60,335 nucleotides of DNA from a virus. Shown piece after piece: positions 8,041 to 17,867 of this stretch (position 1 is its first letter; each line of letters begins with the position of its first letter). A model generated the notes under the pieces. The model ran no database searches. It was not told the origin of the DNA and saw nothing but the letters and a program-made list of their open reading frames with translations. The stretch is from IMG/VR virus record IMGVR_UViG_3300034418_003568, positions 1 to 60,335 of that record; one strand, written 5' to 3'. The position numbers and the translations under genes are program-made.

Positions 8041-9525
8041 ATGGCAAGTACATACAGCACTAACCTTGCTTTGGAACTGATCGGAACAGGCGATCAAGCA
8101 GGTACTTGGGGTAACACCACCAACACCAACTTGGGAACCCTGATTGAGCAGGCGATCTCTGGTTATGTGACCCAAGCTATCACAGACGGTGCCGATACCA
8201 CCATCACCATCCCGAATGGTTCTACGGGTGTAGCCCGTAACATGTATATCGAATGCACGGGAACATTGACTGCTAATCGTAACCTCGTAGTTCCTGCCAA
8301 CAAGAAACTGTATTTCATCTATAACAATACTAGCGGTGGCTTCGCTGTCACAGTCAAAGTATCAGGTCAGACTGGTGTGTCGGTTCCTAATGGCGAGAAA
8401 AAACTTCTTGTCTCAAACGGTACTGATATTGTTGAAGCTATCACTCCCGAGGTTACATCACCTGCAAGTACAACAGATAACGCAATTGTTCGCTGGGATG
8501 GAACCGATGGCTCTGCCATTCAAAACTCTTCCGTTACGATTAGTGATTCAGGAGTGTTGACCACTCCAACTAACGCTATTATTGATACACTCTATATCGG
8601 TAAAACACGCCCCGGTGGGGGTCCTAGTTCTCTTAATAATATTTATATAGGAGAAACTTTACCTACATTTAGCACTAATGCTAATGCTAACGTCATTATT
8701 GGACAAGATGCCTGTGCTTCAAGAGAAGGTGGTTCTTTTGCAACTTATGTAGGGTGGGGCGCAGGTGGGTCTTTATCCACCGCAATTAGTGGCACGATAA
8801 GTTTTAATACCGCTATAGGCGCTTCGGCAATGGCGGGATATAGAGGAGGCTCAAGTGTTGCAGTAGGCTATGGAGCGTTAGGATCGTCTAGTACTGTTTC
8901 GGCTAGTGCTAATGTCGCCGTAGGTTTTGATGCACTTGAAGCTATTAATAACGGACAGAGTAATACTGCTGTTGGAACGAATGCTTATAAAACAGGAGAT
9001 TATACCAATAGTGCTTGTTTTGGGGCTAATACGGCGGTTACGGGTAACGATCAAGTTCAGCTAGGCGATTCTTCTACCACTACTTACGCTTATGGTGCAG
9101 TCCAAGATCGTTCGGATGCGCGAGATAAAACGGATATTCAAGATACTCAGCTAGGCTTGAACTTTATTATGGCGTTGCGTCCCCGCGATTATCGTTGGGA
9201 CTATCGTGAAGATTACAGACCGCCTGCTCCGCCTATAGGGGCTTCAAAAGAAGAAAAGAAAGCGTGGCAAGAGGCCGCAAGAATATCTAATCTTTCCCAC
9301 GACGGAACCCACAAGCGCACCCGCTTACATCACGGCCTTGTCGCACAAGAAGTCAAAGCGACGATGGATTCATTAGGTATCGACTTCGGTGGATATCAGG
9401 ATCACAGTATCAAAGGCGGCGAAGATGTGTTGTCTATAGGATACAACGAATTGATTGGCCCTCTTATCAAAGCGATTCAAGAACTCAAAGCAGAGTTCGA
9501 TGAATACAAAGCGAATCATCCGTGA
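8041..9525 (+). CDS. Tail fibre with C-terminal S74 intramolecular chaperone domain
   Basis: A 494-residue protein. The N-terminal ~200 residues are beta-rich. The middle has repeats of type NTAIGxxA, VAVGYGAL and NTAVGTNAY, typical of trimeric fibres with YadA-like head repeats. The C-terminus has the peptidase S74 signature: SDARDKTDI, then LGLNFIMALRPRDYRW, and a helical end with GYNELIGPLIKAIQELKAE. In this family the chaperone trimerises the fibre and then cleaves itself off, usually at the Ser of the SDxRxK segment, which is present here. Confidence 0.9.
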   Translation: MASTYSTNLALELIGTGDQAGTWGNTTNTNLGTLIEQAISGYVTQAITDGADTTITIPNGSTGVARNMYIECTGTLTANRNLVVPANKKLYFIYNNTSGGFAVTVKVSGQTGVSVPNGEKKLLVSNGTDIVEAITPEVTSPASTTDNAIVRWDGTDGSAIQNSSVTISDSGVLTTPTNAIIDTLYIGKTRPGGGPSSLNNIYIGETLPTFSTNANANVIIGQDACASREGGSFATYVGWGAGGSLSTAISGTISFNTAIGASAMAGYRGGSSVAVGYGALGSSSTVSASANVAVGFDALEAINNGQSNTAVGTNAYKTGDYTNSACFGANTAVTGNDQVQLGDSSTTTYAYGAVQDRSDARDKTDIQDTQLGLNFIMALRPRDYRWDYREDYRPPAPPIGASKEEKKAWQEAARISNLSHDGTHKRTRLHHGLVAQEVKATMDSLGIDFGGYQDHSIKGGEDVLSIGYNELIGPLIKAIQELKAEFDEYKANHP

Positions 9526-9537
9526 CGGTTATGAGAG

Positions 9538-10125
9538 TTGAACAACCCAATCGACAAATTGACGGAGATTGCAGGGGCTGCGACTAATCCTCTTTCAGCG
9601 GCGGAGTCCACGCTGAAGGCTGCTCGTGGTGTTGTTAAAGAAGGCCACGGTTTAGTTGAAGATGTTCGGAAAATTGCGGAGGCGGAAACAAAACGAGCAG
9701 AAAAAAAGGCAGATCAAAAAGCGATTCAGTCAGCAATTGATAAGCACCGTGCAGCCAAGAGAGTGGGCAAACAGGAATCGGAACGCGCTGCGGAAACTTA
9801 CAATGCCGACACACAAACCTCTCATTCTGCTGCTGAAAAGATACTGATTGAGAAAAAGGCGCAGGAAGAAGAACACGCGCTGATTTGGTCGATGTCTGCC
9901 GATGAACGTGAGGCTTATTTAGCAGAGAAACGCAAACAGATTGAGCTACGCAGGAAAGAAGAACGAAGGATTGAGCTTGAACGGATACGTCGAAAGGAAT
10001 TACGAGATAGCATTATTGGCGGGATAATGGCGATATTTGGTCTGTGCGTAGGGGTCTACTTCATCTTTGATTGGCTTTCTGTTGAAGCAACTGGGCAAAG
10101 TATTAAGGAACGGATGGGCAAATAG
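9538..10125 (+). CDS. Membrane-anchored coiled-coil protein, possible spanin-like or internal protein
   Basis: A 195-residue protein with a long charged helical region rich in Lys, Glu, Ala and Arg (about residues 30-155), then one hydrophobic segment (IIGGIMAIFGLCVGVYFIFDWL, about 157-178) and a short tail. It lies directly before the holin. The start is taken as the TTG at 9538; the Shine-Dalgarno is poor (GAGAG directly before), so the start is uncertain. A role in lysis is inferred from position only. Confidence 0.65.
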   Translation: MNNPIDKLTEIAGAATNPLSAAESTLKAARGVVKEGHGLVEDVRKIAEAETKRAEKKADQKAIQSAIDKHRAAKRVGKQESERAAETYNADTQTSHSAAEKILIEKKAQEEEHALIWSMSADEREAYLAEKRKQIELRRKEERRIELERIRRKELRDSIIGGIMAIFGLCVGVYFIFDWLSVEATGQSIKERMGK

Positions 10126-10527
10126 ATGTGGCAACAACTTCTACCTTTCGCTGCCAAGATTGTTGACAAACTGATTCCCGATCCCGAAGCCAAAGCCAAG
10201 GCGCAAATGGATTTAGCGAAGTTAGCCCAAGAGGGCGAGCTTCTAAAGATGGCGAATGAGACGGAACTTTACAAAGCCGAGCAAGATAACGTCACCCATC
10301 GATGGCAGGCAGATGCTGCTACAAACTCTTGGCTTGCTCAAAACATTCGACCCTTAACCCTAGCCTACATATTGACAGCCTATTTGGGGTTGGCCTTGCT
10401 AGATGGATATGGAATCAAGGTGGCTGAAGCGTATGTCACCTTGCTTGGACAATGGGGCATGTTGGTGATGTCGGCTTACTTTGGGGGGCGCACTTTAGAA
10501 AAGATTATGGACGCGAGGAAGAAGTAA
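10126..10527 (+). CDS. Holin (3-TM, gene-transfer-agent type)
   Basis: A 133-residue protein. The N-terminal part is charged and helical (PDPEAKAKAQMDLAKLAQEGEL). The core motif is SWLAQNIRPLTLAYILTAYL, followed by hydrophobic segments to about residue 120 (TLLGQWGMLVMSAYFGGRTLEK). This matches the 3-TM holin family found in gene transfer agents and many phages. It permeabilises the inner membrane to release the endopeptidase, whose gene follows with a one-base overlap (taatg). Confidence 0.85.
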   Translation: MWQQLLPFAAKIVDKLIPDPEAKAKAQMDLAKLAQEGELLKMANETELYKAEQDNVTHRWQADAATNSWLAQNIRPLTLAYILTAYLGLALLDGYGIKVAEAYVTLLGQWGMLVMSAYFGGRTLEKIMDARKK

Positions 10528-10901
10528 TGGATTGGGGACTTTATCCAAACTTTAAAGCTGAAGAGTTCGATTGTTCCCACTGCGGCAAGAACGAGATGAA
10601 GCCTGAGTTTATGGCAAAGCTCCAAGTTCTGCGTATGCGGTATGGCAAGCCAATGCGTATCACATCAGGATACAGATGCCCTAAACATTCAATTGAAGCC
10701 AAGAAACCAAAACCCGGCGCACATGCGAGTGGCTGTGCTTGCGATATTGGAGTGGATGGACAGCAGGCTTATGAACTGATGAAGCATGCTTTTGCTTTGG
10801 GCTTCAAAGGTATCGGGGTTAGCCAGAAATCAGGTGGCCCTCGCTTTATCCATTTGGATACATTAGAGGAATCTCCCAGACCCAATGTGTGGTCTTATTG
10901 A
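10527..10901 (+). CDS. M15-family peptidoglycan endopeptidase (endolysin)
   Basis: A 124-residue protein. It has an N-terminal CSHCG knuckle (Cys16, Cys19) and the M15 zinc ligands: His66 in HASG, Asp73 in CDIGVD and His109 in FIHLDT. ITSGYRCPKHS is the usual family segment. It would cut the peptide cross-links of host peptidoglycan at lysis. The ATG at 10527 overlaps the holin stop. There is no signal peptide, so export through the holin lesion is expected. Confidence 0.9.
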   Translation: MDWGLYPNFKAEEFDCSHCGKNEMKPEFMAKLQVLRMRYGKPMRITSGYRCPKHSIEAKKPKPGAHASGCACDIGVDGQQAYELMKHAFALGFKGIGVSQKSGGPRFIHLDTLEESPRPNVWSY

Positions 10902-10921
10902 TTTATGCGTCGGGGGTTGTC

Positions 10922-11218
10922 ATGCGATCAGATGGAATACCAGAGCGGTTTCAGCTAGCCGGTCATACCATTCAAGTTAAAACTGTCACCCCGTCGAAGT
11001 GGAAGCATCCTAAAAAATGCGTGGGAATGTGGATTCCTGATAAATACGAAATCCACATTTTAAGTACTTGCAAGGGAACTAATCGCCAGCAGGTGTGGGC
11101 GCATGAAGCCATCCACGCCATGCTTGAGATTGCTGGTCATGATGACCTCTCCCGCGATGAGCAGTTGGTGGATCGATTAGGTCACTTGTTGCAACAGATG
11201 TTAACGACGATGGAATGA
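10922..11218 (+). CDS. HExxH zincin-like small protein
   Basis: A 98-residue protein with HEAIHAMLEIAGHDD near residues 61-75, a clear HExxH zinc-binding helix followed by a possible third ligand. The N-terminal half has a beta-like TIQVKTVTPSKWKHPKKCVGMW. The ATG at 10922 follows GGGGG by about 5 bases; an earlier GTG at 10889 would overlap the endopeptidase gene. Small proteins of this kind occur beside phage lysis genes. SprT-like or peptidase activity is inferred from the motif only. Confidence 0.75.
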   Translation: MRSDGIPERFQLAGHTIQVKTVTPSKWKHPKKCVGMWIPDKYEIHILSTCKGTNRQQVWAHEAIHAMLEIAGHDDLSRDEQLVDRLGHLLQQMLTTME

Positions 11219-11219
11219 T

Positions 11220-12227
11220 ATGCCTAAGTACTGTTCTGACGAAGAATTTATTGCGGCTTGGCACCGACTAGGTTCAGCCAAAAAAGTAGCAACAGCTTTA
11301 AAGATCGCCCATCGATCCGTGTTTATAAGACGGCGCGACATCGAAACACGATACGGTATTGTGCTGAAATACACAGGAACCAACGGTGTCAGCAAAACAA
11401 AAGTATCTAAACAGGCTGCGATAGGGCGAAAGGCGGAGCAGTTAGCTGCGACACGGGCGCGTGTATACGAGCGGGATATACAACTAGACTGCACTAATGG
11501 TGTAGTGATGATCGCTTCGGACTGCCATTACTGGCCCGGAATTGTCTCTGAAGCCCACAAAGCGTTCTGCAAGTTAGCTAAACAACTTAGTCCACATACC
11601 GTCATCTTGAACGGGGACATCTTGGACGGAGCAAGAATCAGTCGGCATGACCGGTCTTTGTGGCAAAAGCTGCCCACTGTTAAGGAAGAAATCCACTCCG
11701 TTCAAGATCGTTGTGCAGAGATCGAACGGGCTTCTGGCAAGGCGGCTTTGGTACGCACCATAGGTAACCACGACTCTCGTTTCGAGAACTATCTCTGTCG
11801 GTCGGCTCCTGAAATGGAGGAGATGATGGGAACCACCCTGCTTGATTATCTCCCTCGTTGGAGAGCGGGTTGGGCGGTGCATTTAAACCCCGGCACGGAT
11901 GGATGGGTGGCGGTTCGCCATAGACCTGTGGGGGGTGGCGTTCACTCAGCCTATAACAGTACATTGAAATCTGGTGTACATTATGTACACGGGCATCTCC
12001 ATAAACTGGAGGTTAAACCTTGGTCTGATTACCGAGGTCGCCGGTACGGTATCGACTGTGGAACCTTAGCGGAACCACAGGGACCGCAATTTGACTACAC
12101 CGAAGCTGCGCCTTTGAACTGGGCCTCCGGCTTTGTGGTACTGACGTTTAAGGACGGATACCTGCTCCCTCCTGATATCTGCGTGGTAGAGCGCGGTCAG
12201 GCTTGGTTCAGGGGTCAAACTGTTTAG
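11220..12227 (+). CDS. Helix-turn-helix plus calcineurin-like metallophosphoesterase
   Basis: A 335-residue protein. Residues 1-50 look like a helix-turn-helix (DEEFIAAWHRLGSAKKVATAL). From about 90 onward a calcineurin-like phosphoesterase fold shows all metal-binding motifs: DCH, GDILDG, GNHDSR and GHLH. This family cleaves phosphomonoesters or phosphodiesters and can act on nucleic acids. The DNA-binding-like N-terminus suggests a nucleic acid substrate, by inference. It is placed between the lysis genes and the tail nozzle. Confidence 0.85.
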   Translation: MPKYCSDEEFIAAWHRLGSAKKVATALKIAHRSVFIRRRDIETRYGIVLKYTGTNGVSKTKVSKQAAIGRKAEQLAATRARVYERDIQLDCTNGVVMIASDCHYWPGIVSEAHKAFCKLAKQLSPHTVILNGDILDGARISRHDRSLWQKLPTVKEEIHSVQDRCAEIERASGKAALVRTIGNHDSRFENYLCRSAPEMEEMMGTTLLDYLPRWRAGWAVHLNPGTDGWVAVRHRPVGGGVHSAYNSTLKSGVHYVHGHLHKLEVKPWSDYRGRRYGIDCGTLAEPQGPQFDYTEAAPLNWASGFVVLTFKDGYLLPPDICVVERGQAWFRGQTV

Positions 12228-12236
12228 GTTTAAACG

Positions 12237-14534
12237 ATGCCTTTATCCAAAATCCAATTCAAACCCGGCGTTAACAGAGAGACCACCAACTATGCAAACG
12301 AAGGTGGATTCTATGTGTCGGAGAAGGTCAGGTTCCGAGGGGGATTTGCCCAGAAGATTGGGGGTTGGGTCAATATCGGGGATGGTACCTTTCAAGGTGT
12401 TCCTCGTTCCTTATGGAACTGGGTCACGATCAACAGCCAAAACCTGTTGGGTGTGGGAACCAACCAGAAGTTCTATGTTGAACTAGGTGGTACCTACAAT
12501 GACATTACTCCGATTGCTAACACAGTCAGTTTAACGATTAATCCTTTTACGACTACCGTAGGTAGCCGAAGTATTAGTGTTGCTGCCACCGCTCACGGAA
12601 CCACGATTGGTTCCTTTGTGACCTTTACAGGCGCAACGTCCATGACGGTAGGCGGATCAAGCCTAACTGTTGCTGGCGAATATGAAGTCATTTCGGTTCC
12701 CAGCGCCAACACATTTACGATCTTTGGGCCTTCTATTACTGCTTCCAGTGTGACGGGCGGTGGTTCCCATGTGGTCGGGGAATACCAGATTGATGCAGGC
12801 CCAGCCGTTTATACGACCCAAGTAGGATGGGGTGGACCGCCTTTTGGTTTTGGAGGTTGGGGTTCCAGTGATCCGCAAGGTGTGTCACTTCGTTTGTGGT
12901 CACAGTTTAACTACGGTGATGACCTGATTTTTGCAGAAAGACGGGGCGATATTTTCTACTGGGAAAACGACACTTCGACTTGGGCAAGAGCGGTCACTCT
13001 CCAAGAAACCGCAGATGGGATCATCAAGTTTTCGACCACCGGAACATGGGCATCAAGTGCTACGACCCTAACGGTTGCGGATGCGACGGGCATTAACACG
13101 GGCGCGGTAGTGACAGGATCAGGCATTCCCTCTGGCGCGTATGTGTTAGAAACATGGAATGGCGGATTAACCGTTCCTATTTCTGCAACCACCACCGCCT
13201 CTGGAACCGTTGCTGATTTAGATTTCAGCTATGCAGGAAGACATGTTCCCAACCAAACTAACTTGGTTATCGGATCTCCGGTTAACGACTTCACGATTTG
13301 TTTGGGATCTAATCCTTATAGTCCAGTAGATTTTGCCACTGACTTTGATCCTTTATTAGTTCGCTGGTCAGATCAGGACGCACCATGGGAATGGGTTCCT
13401 GAAACCACCAACCAGTCTGGTGAACGGCGTATCTCTAACGGATCTGAGATCGTAACGGGTATCAATACTCGTCAAGAGATCTTGGTCTTAACAGATACCG
13501 CTTTGTATTCCATGCAGTATTTGGGTCCACCTTTTGTGTGGGGATTCAATCTACTAGACCAAGACATTTCGATTGCTTCGCAGAATGCAATTATTTCTGT
13601 CAACAACAATGTCTATTGGATGGGAACGGATAAGTTCTTTATCTACAATGGTCGCGTTCAAACATTACCCTGCACGATCCGTCAGCATATTTTCAGCACC
13701 TTAAATGGTGATCAGATTGATCAGGTAGTGTGCGGCAACAACGAAGCGTTCAGCGAGGTGTGGTGGTTTTACCCCGGCACCGGTAGCAATGTGAATGACC
13801 GCTTTGCAATCTATAACTATCAAGAGAATGTGTGGTCATATGGATCATTGAGTCGAACCGCTTTTGCTCCGCAAACGATTCGGCAATATGCAATGATGGC
13901 TTTTGGTATTCAGACTTCTTATTTGGACAGCGCCATTGACAGTTCCGTCACCACCATATCGGTCATTAATGCATCGTCTTATCCGCCTTCCGGAACAGTT
14001 CAGATTGATGCTGAAGAGATTACATATGCCGGTATTAGTGGTAGTTCTCTTACCGATTGTGTTCGTGGTGTTAATGGTACTACTGCTGCTTCGCATACTA
14101 TTGACACCGTTGTTTCATTGGTGGCCCCAAACCAAGTAATGTTCCATGAGGTTGGTTGGGATGATGTCTCAACGGGAACCGCACAGCCGATTGAAGCCTA
14201 CATTGAATCCTCTGACTTCGACATTGGCGACGGCGAGTCTTTCCAATTTGTCTCTCGAATCATTCCTGATGTGAAGTTCTTGGGATCAAGCACCAATACT
14301 CCAGCGGTTACCTTATCTCTTTATCCCAGAAACTACCCCGGCTCACCTTACGGAACCCCTGATTCAGATGCGGTGACTGCGACGGTGGTGTTGCCGATAG
14401 AGCAGTACACAGAGCAGGTGTACACCCGTGTTAGAGCTAGACAGATTGCATTCCGAATTGCATCAACTGCATTGGGGGTGTCATGGCAGTTAGGTGCCAT
14501 GCGTTTAGACATTAGACCGGATGGCAAGCGATGA
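12237..14534 (+). CDS. Tail nozzle/tubular-type structural protein
   Basis: A 765-residue protein opening with KIQFKPGVNRETTNYANEGG and KVRFRGGFAQKIGGWV, then LLGVGTNQKFYVELGGTYNDITPI. This is the N-terminus of the large tail-hub (nozzle) proteins of many podoviruses, comparable in place to T7 gp12 or P22 gp10. It is beta-rich throughout, with Ig-like insertions near residues 100-180 and 265-330. It overlaps the next gene by ATGA. The role in the tail tube is inferred from these features and position. Confidence 0.8.
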   Translation: MPLSKIQFKPGVNRETTNYANEGGFYVSEKVRFRGGFAQKIGGWVNIGDGTFQGVPRSLWNWVTINSQNLLGVGTNQKFYVELGGTYNDITPIANTVSLTINPFTTTVGSRSISVAATAHGTTIGSFVTFTGATSMTVGGSSLTVAGEYEVISVPSANTFTIFGPSITASSVTGGGSHVVGEYQIDAGPAVYTTQVGWGGPPFGFGGWGSSDPQGVSLRLWSQFNYGDDLIFAERRGDIFYWENDTSTWARAVTLQETADGIIKFSTTGTWASSATTLTVADATGINTGAVVTGSGIPSGAYVLETWNGGLTVPISATTTASGTVADLDFSYAGRHVPNQTNLVIGSPVNDFTICLGSNPYSPVDFATDFDPLLVRWSDQDAPWEWVPETTNQSGERRISNGSEIVTGINTRQEILVLTDTALYSMQYLGPPFVWGFNLLDQDISIASQNAIISVNNNVYWMGTDKFFIYNGRVQTLPCTIRQHIFSTLNGDQIDQVVCGNNEAFSEVWWFYPGTGSNVNDRFAIYNYQENVWSYGSLSRTAFAPQTIRQYAMMAFGIQTSYLDSAIDSSVTTISVINASSYPPSGTVQIDAEEITYAGISGSSLTDCVRGVNGTTAASHTIDTVVSLVAPNQVMFHEVGWDDVSTGTAQPIEAYIESSDFDIGDGESFQFVSRIIPDVKFLGSSTNTPAVTLSLYPRNYPGSPYGTPDSDAVTATVVLPIEQYTEQVYTRVRARQIAFRIASTALGVSWQLGAMRLDIRPDGKR

Positions 14535-15130
14535 CAGTTCCTCGCGGTGTGGTTCCCCCTAACTTACCGGTCGCCACTGACCAGTATGAAAGGCGCTATC
14601 AAGATCAATTGTCGAATGTTCTGCGTTTGTTCTTTAGTTCTTTAACGAACCGCATTAACTCTCCTACCCCTCACGCATCCTATTTTGATACGACTACCCA
14701 AACCAATCCTGTCGCAGATGCGGTGAATTTATTCACCTATAATTCAGTCGAAACAGAATTTCAAATTACAAGAGGAACCCCGACCTCCAAGATTATTGTC
14801 GCAAATACGGGCATATATAACTTTCAATTTTCAGCCCAGCTAGATAAGACTGGTGGATCGGCTACGGATGTATACATATGGTGCCGTATCAATGGGGTAA
14901 ATGTACCTAACTCTTGCATTAAAGTCGTGATTGACGGACCTAACAACGAAATAGTTCCAGCATGGAACTATGTGTTAGTTCTTAAAGCAGGCGACTATTT
15001 TGAGTTGGCATGGCAGTCTGCGGATACGGATGTGATTATCCTAGAGCAAGCGGCTGTTAGTAACTATCCTGAAATTCCATCCATCATCATGACTGTCACT
15101 TGGGTCTCTAACTATGCGTCTAACGAGTGA
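14531..15130 (+). CDS. C1q/TNF-like jelly-roll virion protein
   Basis: A 199-residue protein. The N-terminal 50 residues contain a helix (YERRYQDQLSNVLRLFF) and the rest is a jelly-roll: TSKIIVANTGIYNFQFSAQLD, VYIWCRINGVNVPNS, VLVLKAGDYFELAW and ILEQAA. The GIYNFQFSAQ and GDYFELAW strands are typical of C1q-like domains in phage head fibres or tail knobs. Receptor binding or head decoration is likely. Downstream to 15203 there are 73 bases with a small hairpin (CACGG-GAA-CCGTG at 15165-15177). Confidence 0.8.
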   Translation: MTVPRGVVPPNLPVATDQYERRYQDQLSNVLRLFFSSLTNRINSPTPHASYFDTTTQTNPVADAVNLFTYNSVETEFQITRGTPTSKIIVANTGIYNFQFSAQLDKTGGSATDVYIWCRINGVNVPNSCIKVVIDGPNNEIVPAWNYVLVLKAGDYFELAWQSADTDVIILEQAAVSNYPEIPSIIMTVTWVSNYASNE

Positions 15131-15203
15131 TGTCGTTGAAATTTAAACGCTTTTACACCAGAATCACGGGAACCGTGGCTCCCATTTGACAAGAGGAATC
15201 GCC

Positions 15204-17867
15204 ATGTATAACGCACCATATCAGGGAGTCGCTAACAATCTGGCCCAGTACGGCAGATACGGTGATTCGATGTTAGTCCACATGAACCCGATTGAGGTTC
15301 AGGGTTTGGCGGCTCTATCGCCCACAGGAAATCTCACTTTCAATCCTGTAACAGGGCAACCTGAAGCGTTCTTGCCGTTCCTTGCTCCGTTGTTGGGATC
15401 GTTCCTTGGGGGTTCTCTCCTCACAGGTTCCACCCTTGGCGGGTTACTGGGAACCGGATTGAGTAAAGCAGCAGCCGCTGCGATTGGATCGGGTCTTGCT
15501 CAGACCGCCGCAACCGGTGATTTGAAAGAAGGCATCATGGCGGGTATCACCGGCTATGGTTTGGGCAGAGTCCTTCAAGCAGGTGATATATCAAAGGCTT
15601 TACCTGACGCAGGGTCTGCTACTACAGCTCCTTCAGTGACCGAAGCAGCCACGACTCTTCCTGATGCGGCAACTGAGTTTGCTAACTTAGGATTTCCTGA
15701 TTCAACAGTGGGAGCTTTACCGCCTACTCCAGTTACGCCAAATGTTCCTACACCTACTGCATCCGGCTTTAATTATTCAGCGGCTGCTCAAGAGCTAATG
15801 AAGCCCGGTACATTCCTCCCTATCTACACGGGAGTGAGTTCTTCTGAAGCGATGCGTCAGCAAGAAGAGTTAGATCGCATTGCAAAAGAACAAGGCTTGA
15901 GTGAAGAAGAAGCCAAGCGTAAGTACGAAGCGGATGCTCAACGAGCGATCTCAACCGCTATGCGAGATTATCCACAGCTACGTCCTCGCGGGATGGCAGC
16001 AGGTGGAAAAGTTGAGGGATATCAAGAAGGTGGAGACATTTTCAACATGTATGGTTTAGATAATATGTCGGGTGGTTTCTATAGCACCCCATATGGTCAA
16101 TCAAATCCTTCTGATATCCAGAGTTCCTTGCGTGGACCGATTAGTGTGGCGGCACCTTACGCCAGCTACAATGCTTTGGATGTGGGCGGTCGAGGATATA
16201 TGCCGGGTATTGCACCCGAGTTCCAATACTTCCGTCGCCCAGATGAACTCTACCCTACCACCTACGGCGGCGGTATGCCCGGTGGTAAAGGCGGCGGTAT
16301 GCGCGGCGGATTCGGGGGCGGATTCGGCGGCATGCCCGGTGGTAAAGGCGGTGGCATGGGGGGTGGCTATGGCGGTCAATTTGGTGGCGGCTATGGCAGT
16401 CCTTATGGCGGCGGAATGCCGGGTGGTAAGGGTGGAGTCCCAAGTAGTCCCTATGTCTCTGGGTTTGGCAACCAATATGGAATGAACCAGCGTGCTGGGT
16501 TCCAAGACATGTATGGCGGATTTGGTAGCCAATATGGAGATATCGGGAACCAGTTCGGTGGAGGATCTTCTCAGCAACTAGGGTTGCCGGGTGGTCAGAT
16601 GTTCACCCCGTCCCGTTATGAAAATAGCTACAACCGTTTCCTTCAGAGCGGTCAACCGTTTAACCAGCCTGTGATGGGCTATGACACCTACGGTCAGATC
16701 TTCTCGCAACCCGAAAGACCACAGGCTTCTAGCTTTGGCGGAAAGGGTGGTCCGCAGCTTAGACGGGAACCGGTCCGTAGCTTTGGCGGAAAGGGTGGTC
16801 CGCAGCTTAAAGAAGACTACGGGCAAAATCTTAGACCTGTTCGTGATACCCAACCTCGACCTGAGCCTGCACAACCTGAGCCTTATGTAGATCCCTATCA
16901 GAATGCAAAACGTGACATCATAAGCGGATCTTTCTTGGACCTCCCATCTCGCGGTGGTTCACAGCCCACCGCTCAGACTGGCGGAACTGCTTCAGGTAAC
17001 GCCGCCAACCCAGCCTTTCAAGGCCAACAGGATATTTACAACATGAGTCCTTACCAAAGACTCATGATGCAAGATCAAATGCGTGGTCAACTTGGTTCAG
17101 GCGGTCTTGGCCTTGGCGGAATGCCAACTCCCAAAGCTAGTGATTTAGAGATCGCTAGATCGCTAGGCTACACCGGAGGGCCGGGGCTTATCCGTGATAT
17201 GCGAGCCAGAACGCCTGAAGAGTACAGACAAGAAGAAGAAAGTAATAATCGTCTTGCAAGAGACTATTTAAACAGTATTGGATATGGTCAGTCTGGGTTT
17301 GATTCTTCTAAATATGAAGTCAGGCCCACTCGCAATGAACCGGTAAATTTACAAAAAAGTATCTTTAGTGGATTAGCTTTCCAAGAAGGCGGCGAAATTC
17401 CTAACGCAGCTCAAAACATGGAAATGATGATGGCAGATACCATGCCTCAAGGAGAGATGGCTGGCGAATATGACCGGCTTATCCAGATGACCATGCAGGC
17501 AGTGTTGGGTCAGGTCGAGAATCCGGATGAAATCATCCAGATGTTCATCGACGAGTTTGGTGTGGATGCGTTCCGTCAATTGCGGGAAGCTGTACTGAAC
17601 CAACAGGTCCCCGGCGCACAGACCGAAGGAATGGTCGATGGCAATGGGGGCGGCATGGATGATCAAGTGATGGGGATGATTGGGAACCAACGCCCTGTTG
17701 CGGTATCGCCCGGTGAGTACATTATCCCAGCGGATGTGGTCTCAGGATTAGGAGATGGCAGTTCCCAAGGGGGAGCAGACATCCTTGATGAACTCAGCCA
17801 AGCGGTTCGTATGACTCGCACGGGAACCCCTGAGCAACCCCGTCCGTTAATGGAGACTGTTCGGTAA
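15204..17867 (+). CDS. Large Gly-rich internal/tail virion protein
   Basis: An 887-residue protein. The N-terminal part (NLAQYGRYGDSMLVHMNPIE) is followed by a hydrophobic, Gly/Ala/Leu-rich segment near residues 60-120 (FLAPLLGSFLGGSLLTGSTLG) that could insert in membranes. The centre, about residues 350-520, is a low-complexity GMPGGKGGGMGGG region. The C-terminus contains RPVAVSPGEYIIPADVVSGL, conserved in such phage proteins. It carries GGKVEGYQEGG near residue 270, related to tags in other genes here. The start is set by AAGAGGA 6 bases upstream. Likely part of the ejected core. Confidence 0.75.
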   Translation: MYNAPYQGVANNLAQYGRYGDSMLVHMNPIEVQGLAALSPTGNLTFNPVTGQPEAFLPFLAPLLGSFLGGSLLTGSTLGGLLGTGLSKAAAAAIGSGLAQTAATGDLKEGIMAGITGYGLGRVLQAGDISKALPDAGSATTAPSVTEAATTLPDAATEFANLGFPDSTVGALPPTPVTPNVPTPTASGFNYSAAAQELMKPGTFLPIYTGVSSSEAMRQQEELDRIAKEQGLSEEEAKRKYEADAQRAISTAMRDYPQLRPRGMAAGGKVEGYQEGGDIFNMYGLDNMSGGFYSTPYGQSNPSDIQSSLRGPISVAAPYASYNALDVGGRGYMPGIAPEFQYFRRPDELYPTTYGGGMPGGKGGGMRGGFGGGFGGMPGGKGGGMGGGYGGQFGGGYGSPYGGGMPGGKGGVPSSPYVSGFGNQYGMNQRAGFQDMYGGFGSQYGDIGNQFGGGSSQQLGLPGGQMFTPSRYENSYNRFLQSGQPFNQPVMGYDTYGQIFSQPERPQASSFGGKGGPQLRREPVRSFGGKGGPQLKEDYGQNLRPVRDTQPRPEPAQPEPYVDPYQNAKRDIISGSFLDLPSRGGSQPTAQTGGTASGNAANPAFQGQQDIYNMSPYQRLMMQDQMRGQLGSGGLGLGGMPTPKASDLEIARSLGYTGGPGLIRDMRARTPEEYRQEEESNNRLARDYLNSIGYGQSGFDSSKYEVRPTRNEPVNLQKSIFSGLAFQEGGEIPNAAQNMEMMMADTMPQGEMAGEYDRLIQMTMQAVLGQVENPDEIIQMFIDEFGVDAFRQLREAVLNQQVPGAQTEGMVDGNGGGMDDQVMGMIGNQRPVAVSPGEYIIPADVVSGLGDGSSQGGADILDELSQAVRMTRTGTPEQPRPLMETVR

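Noticed and set aside
15165-15177. CACGG-GAA-CCGTG hairpin as a terminator
   Set aside because: The stem is only 5 bp and no T run follows, so it is not called as a terminator.
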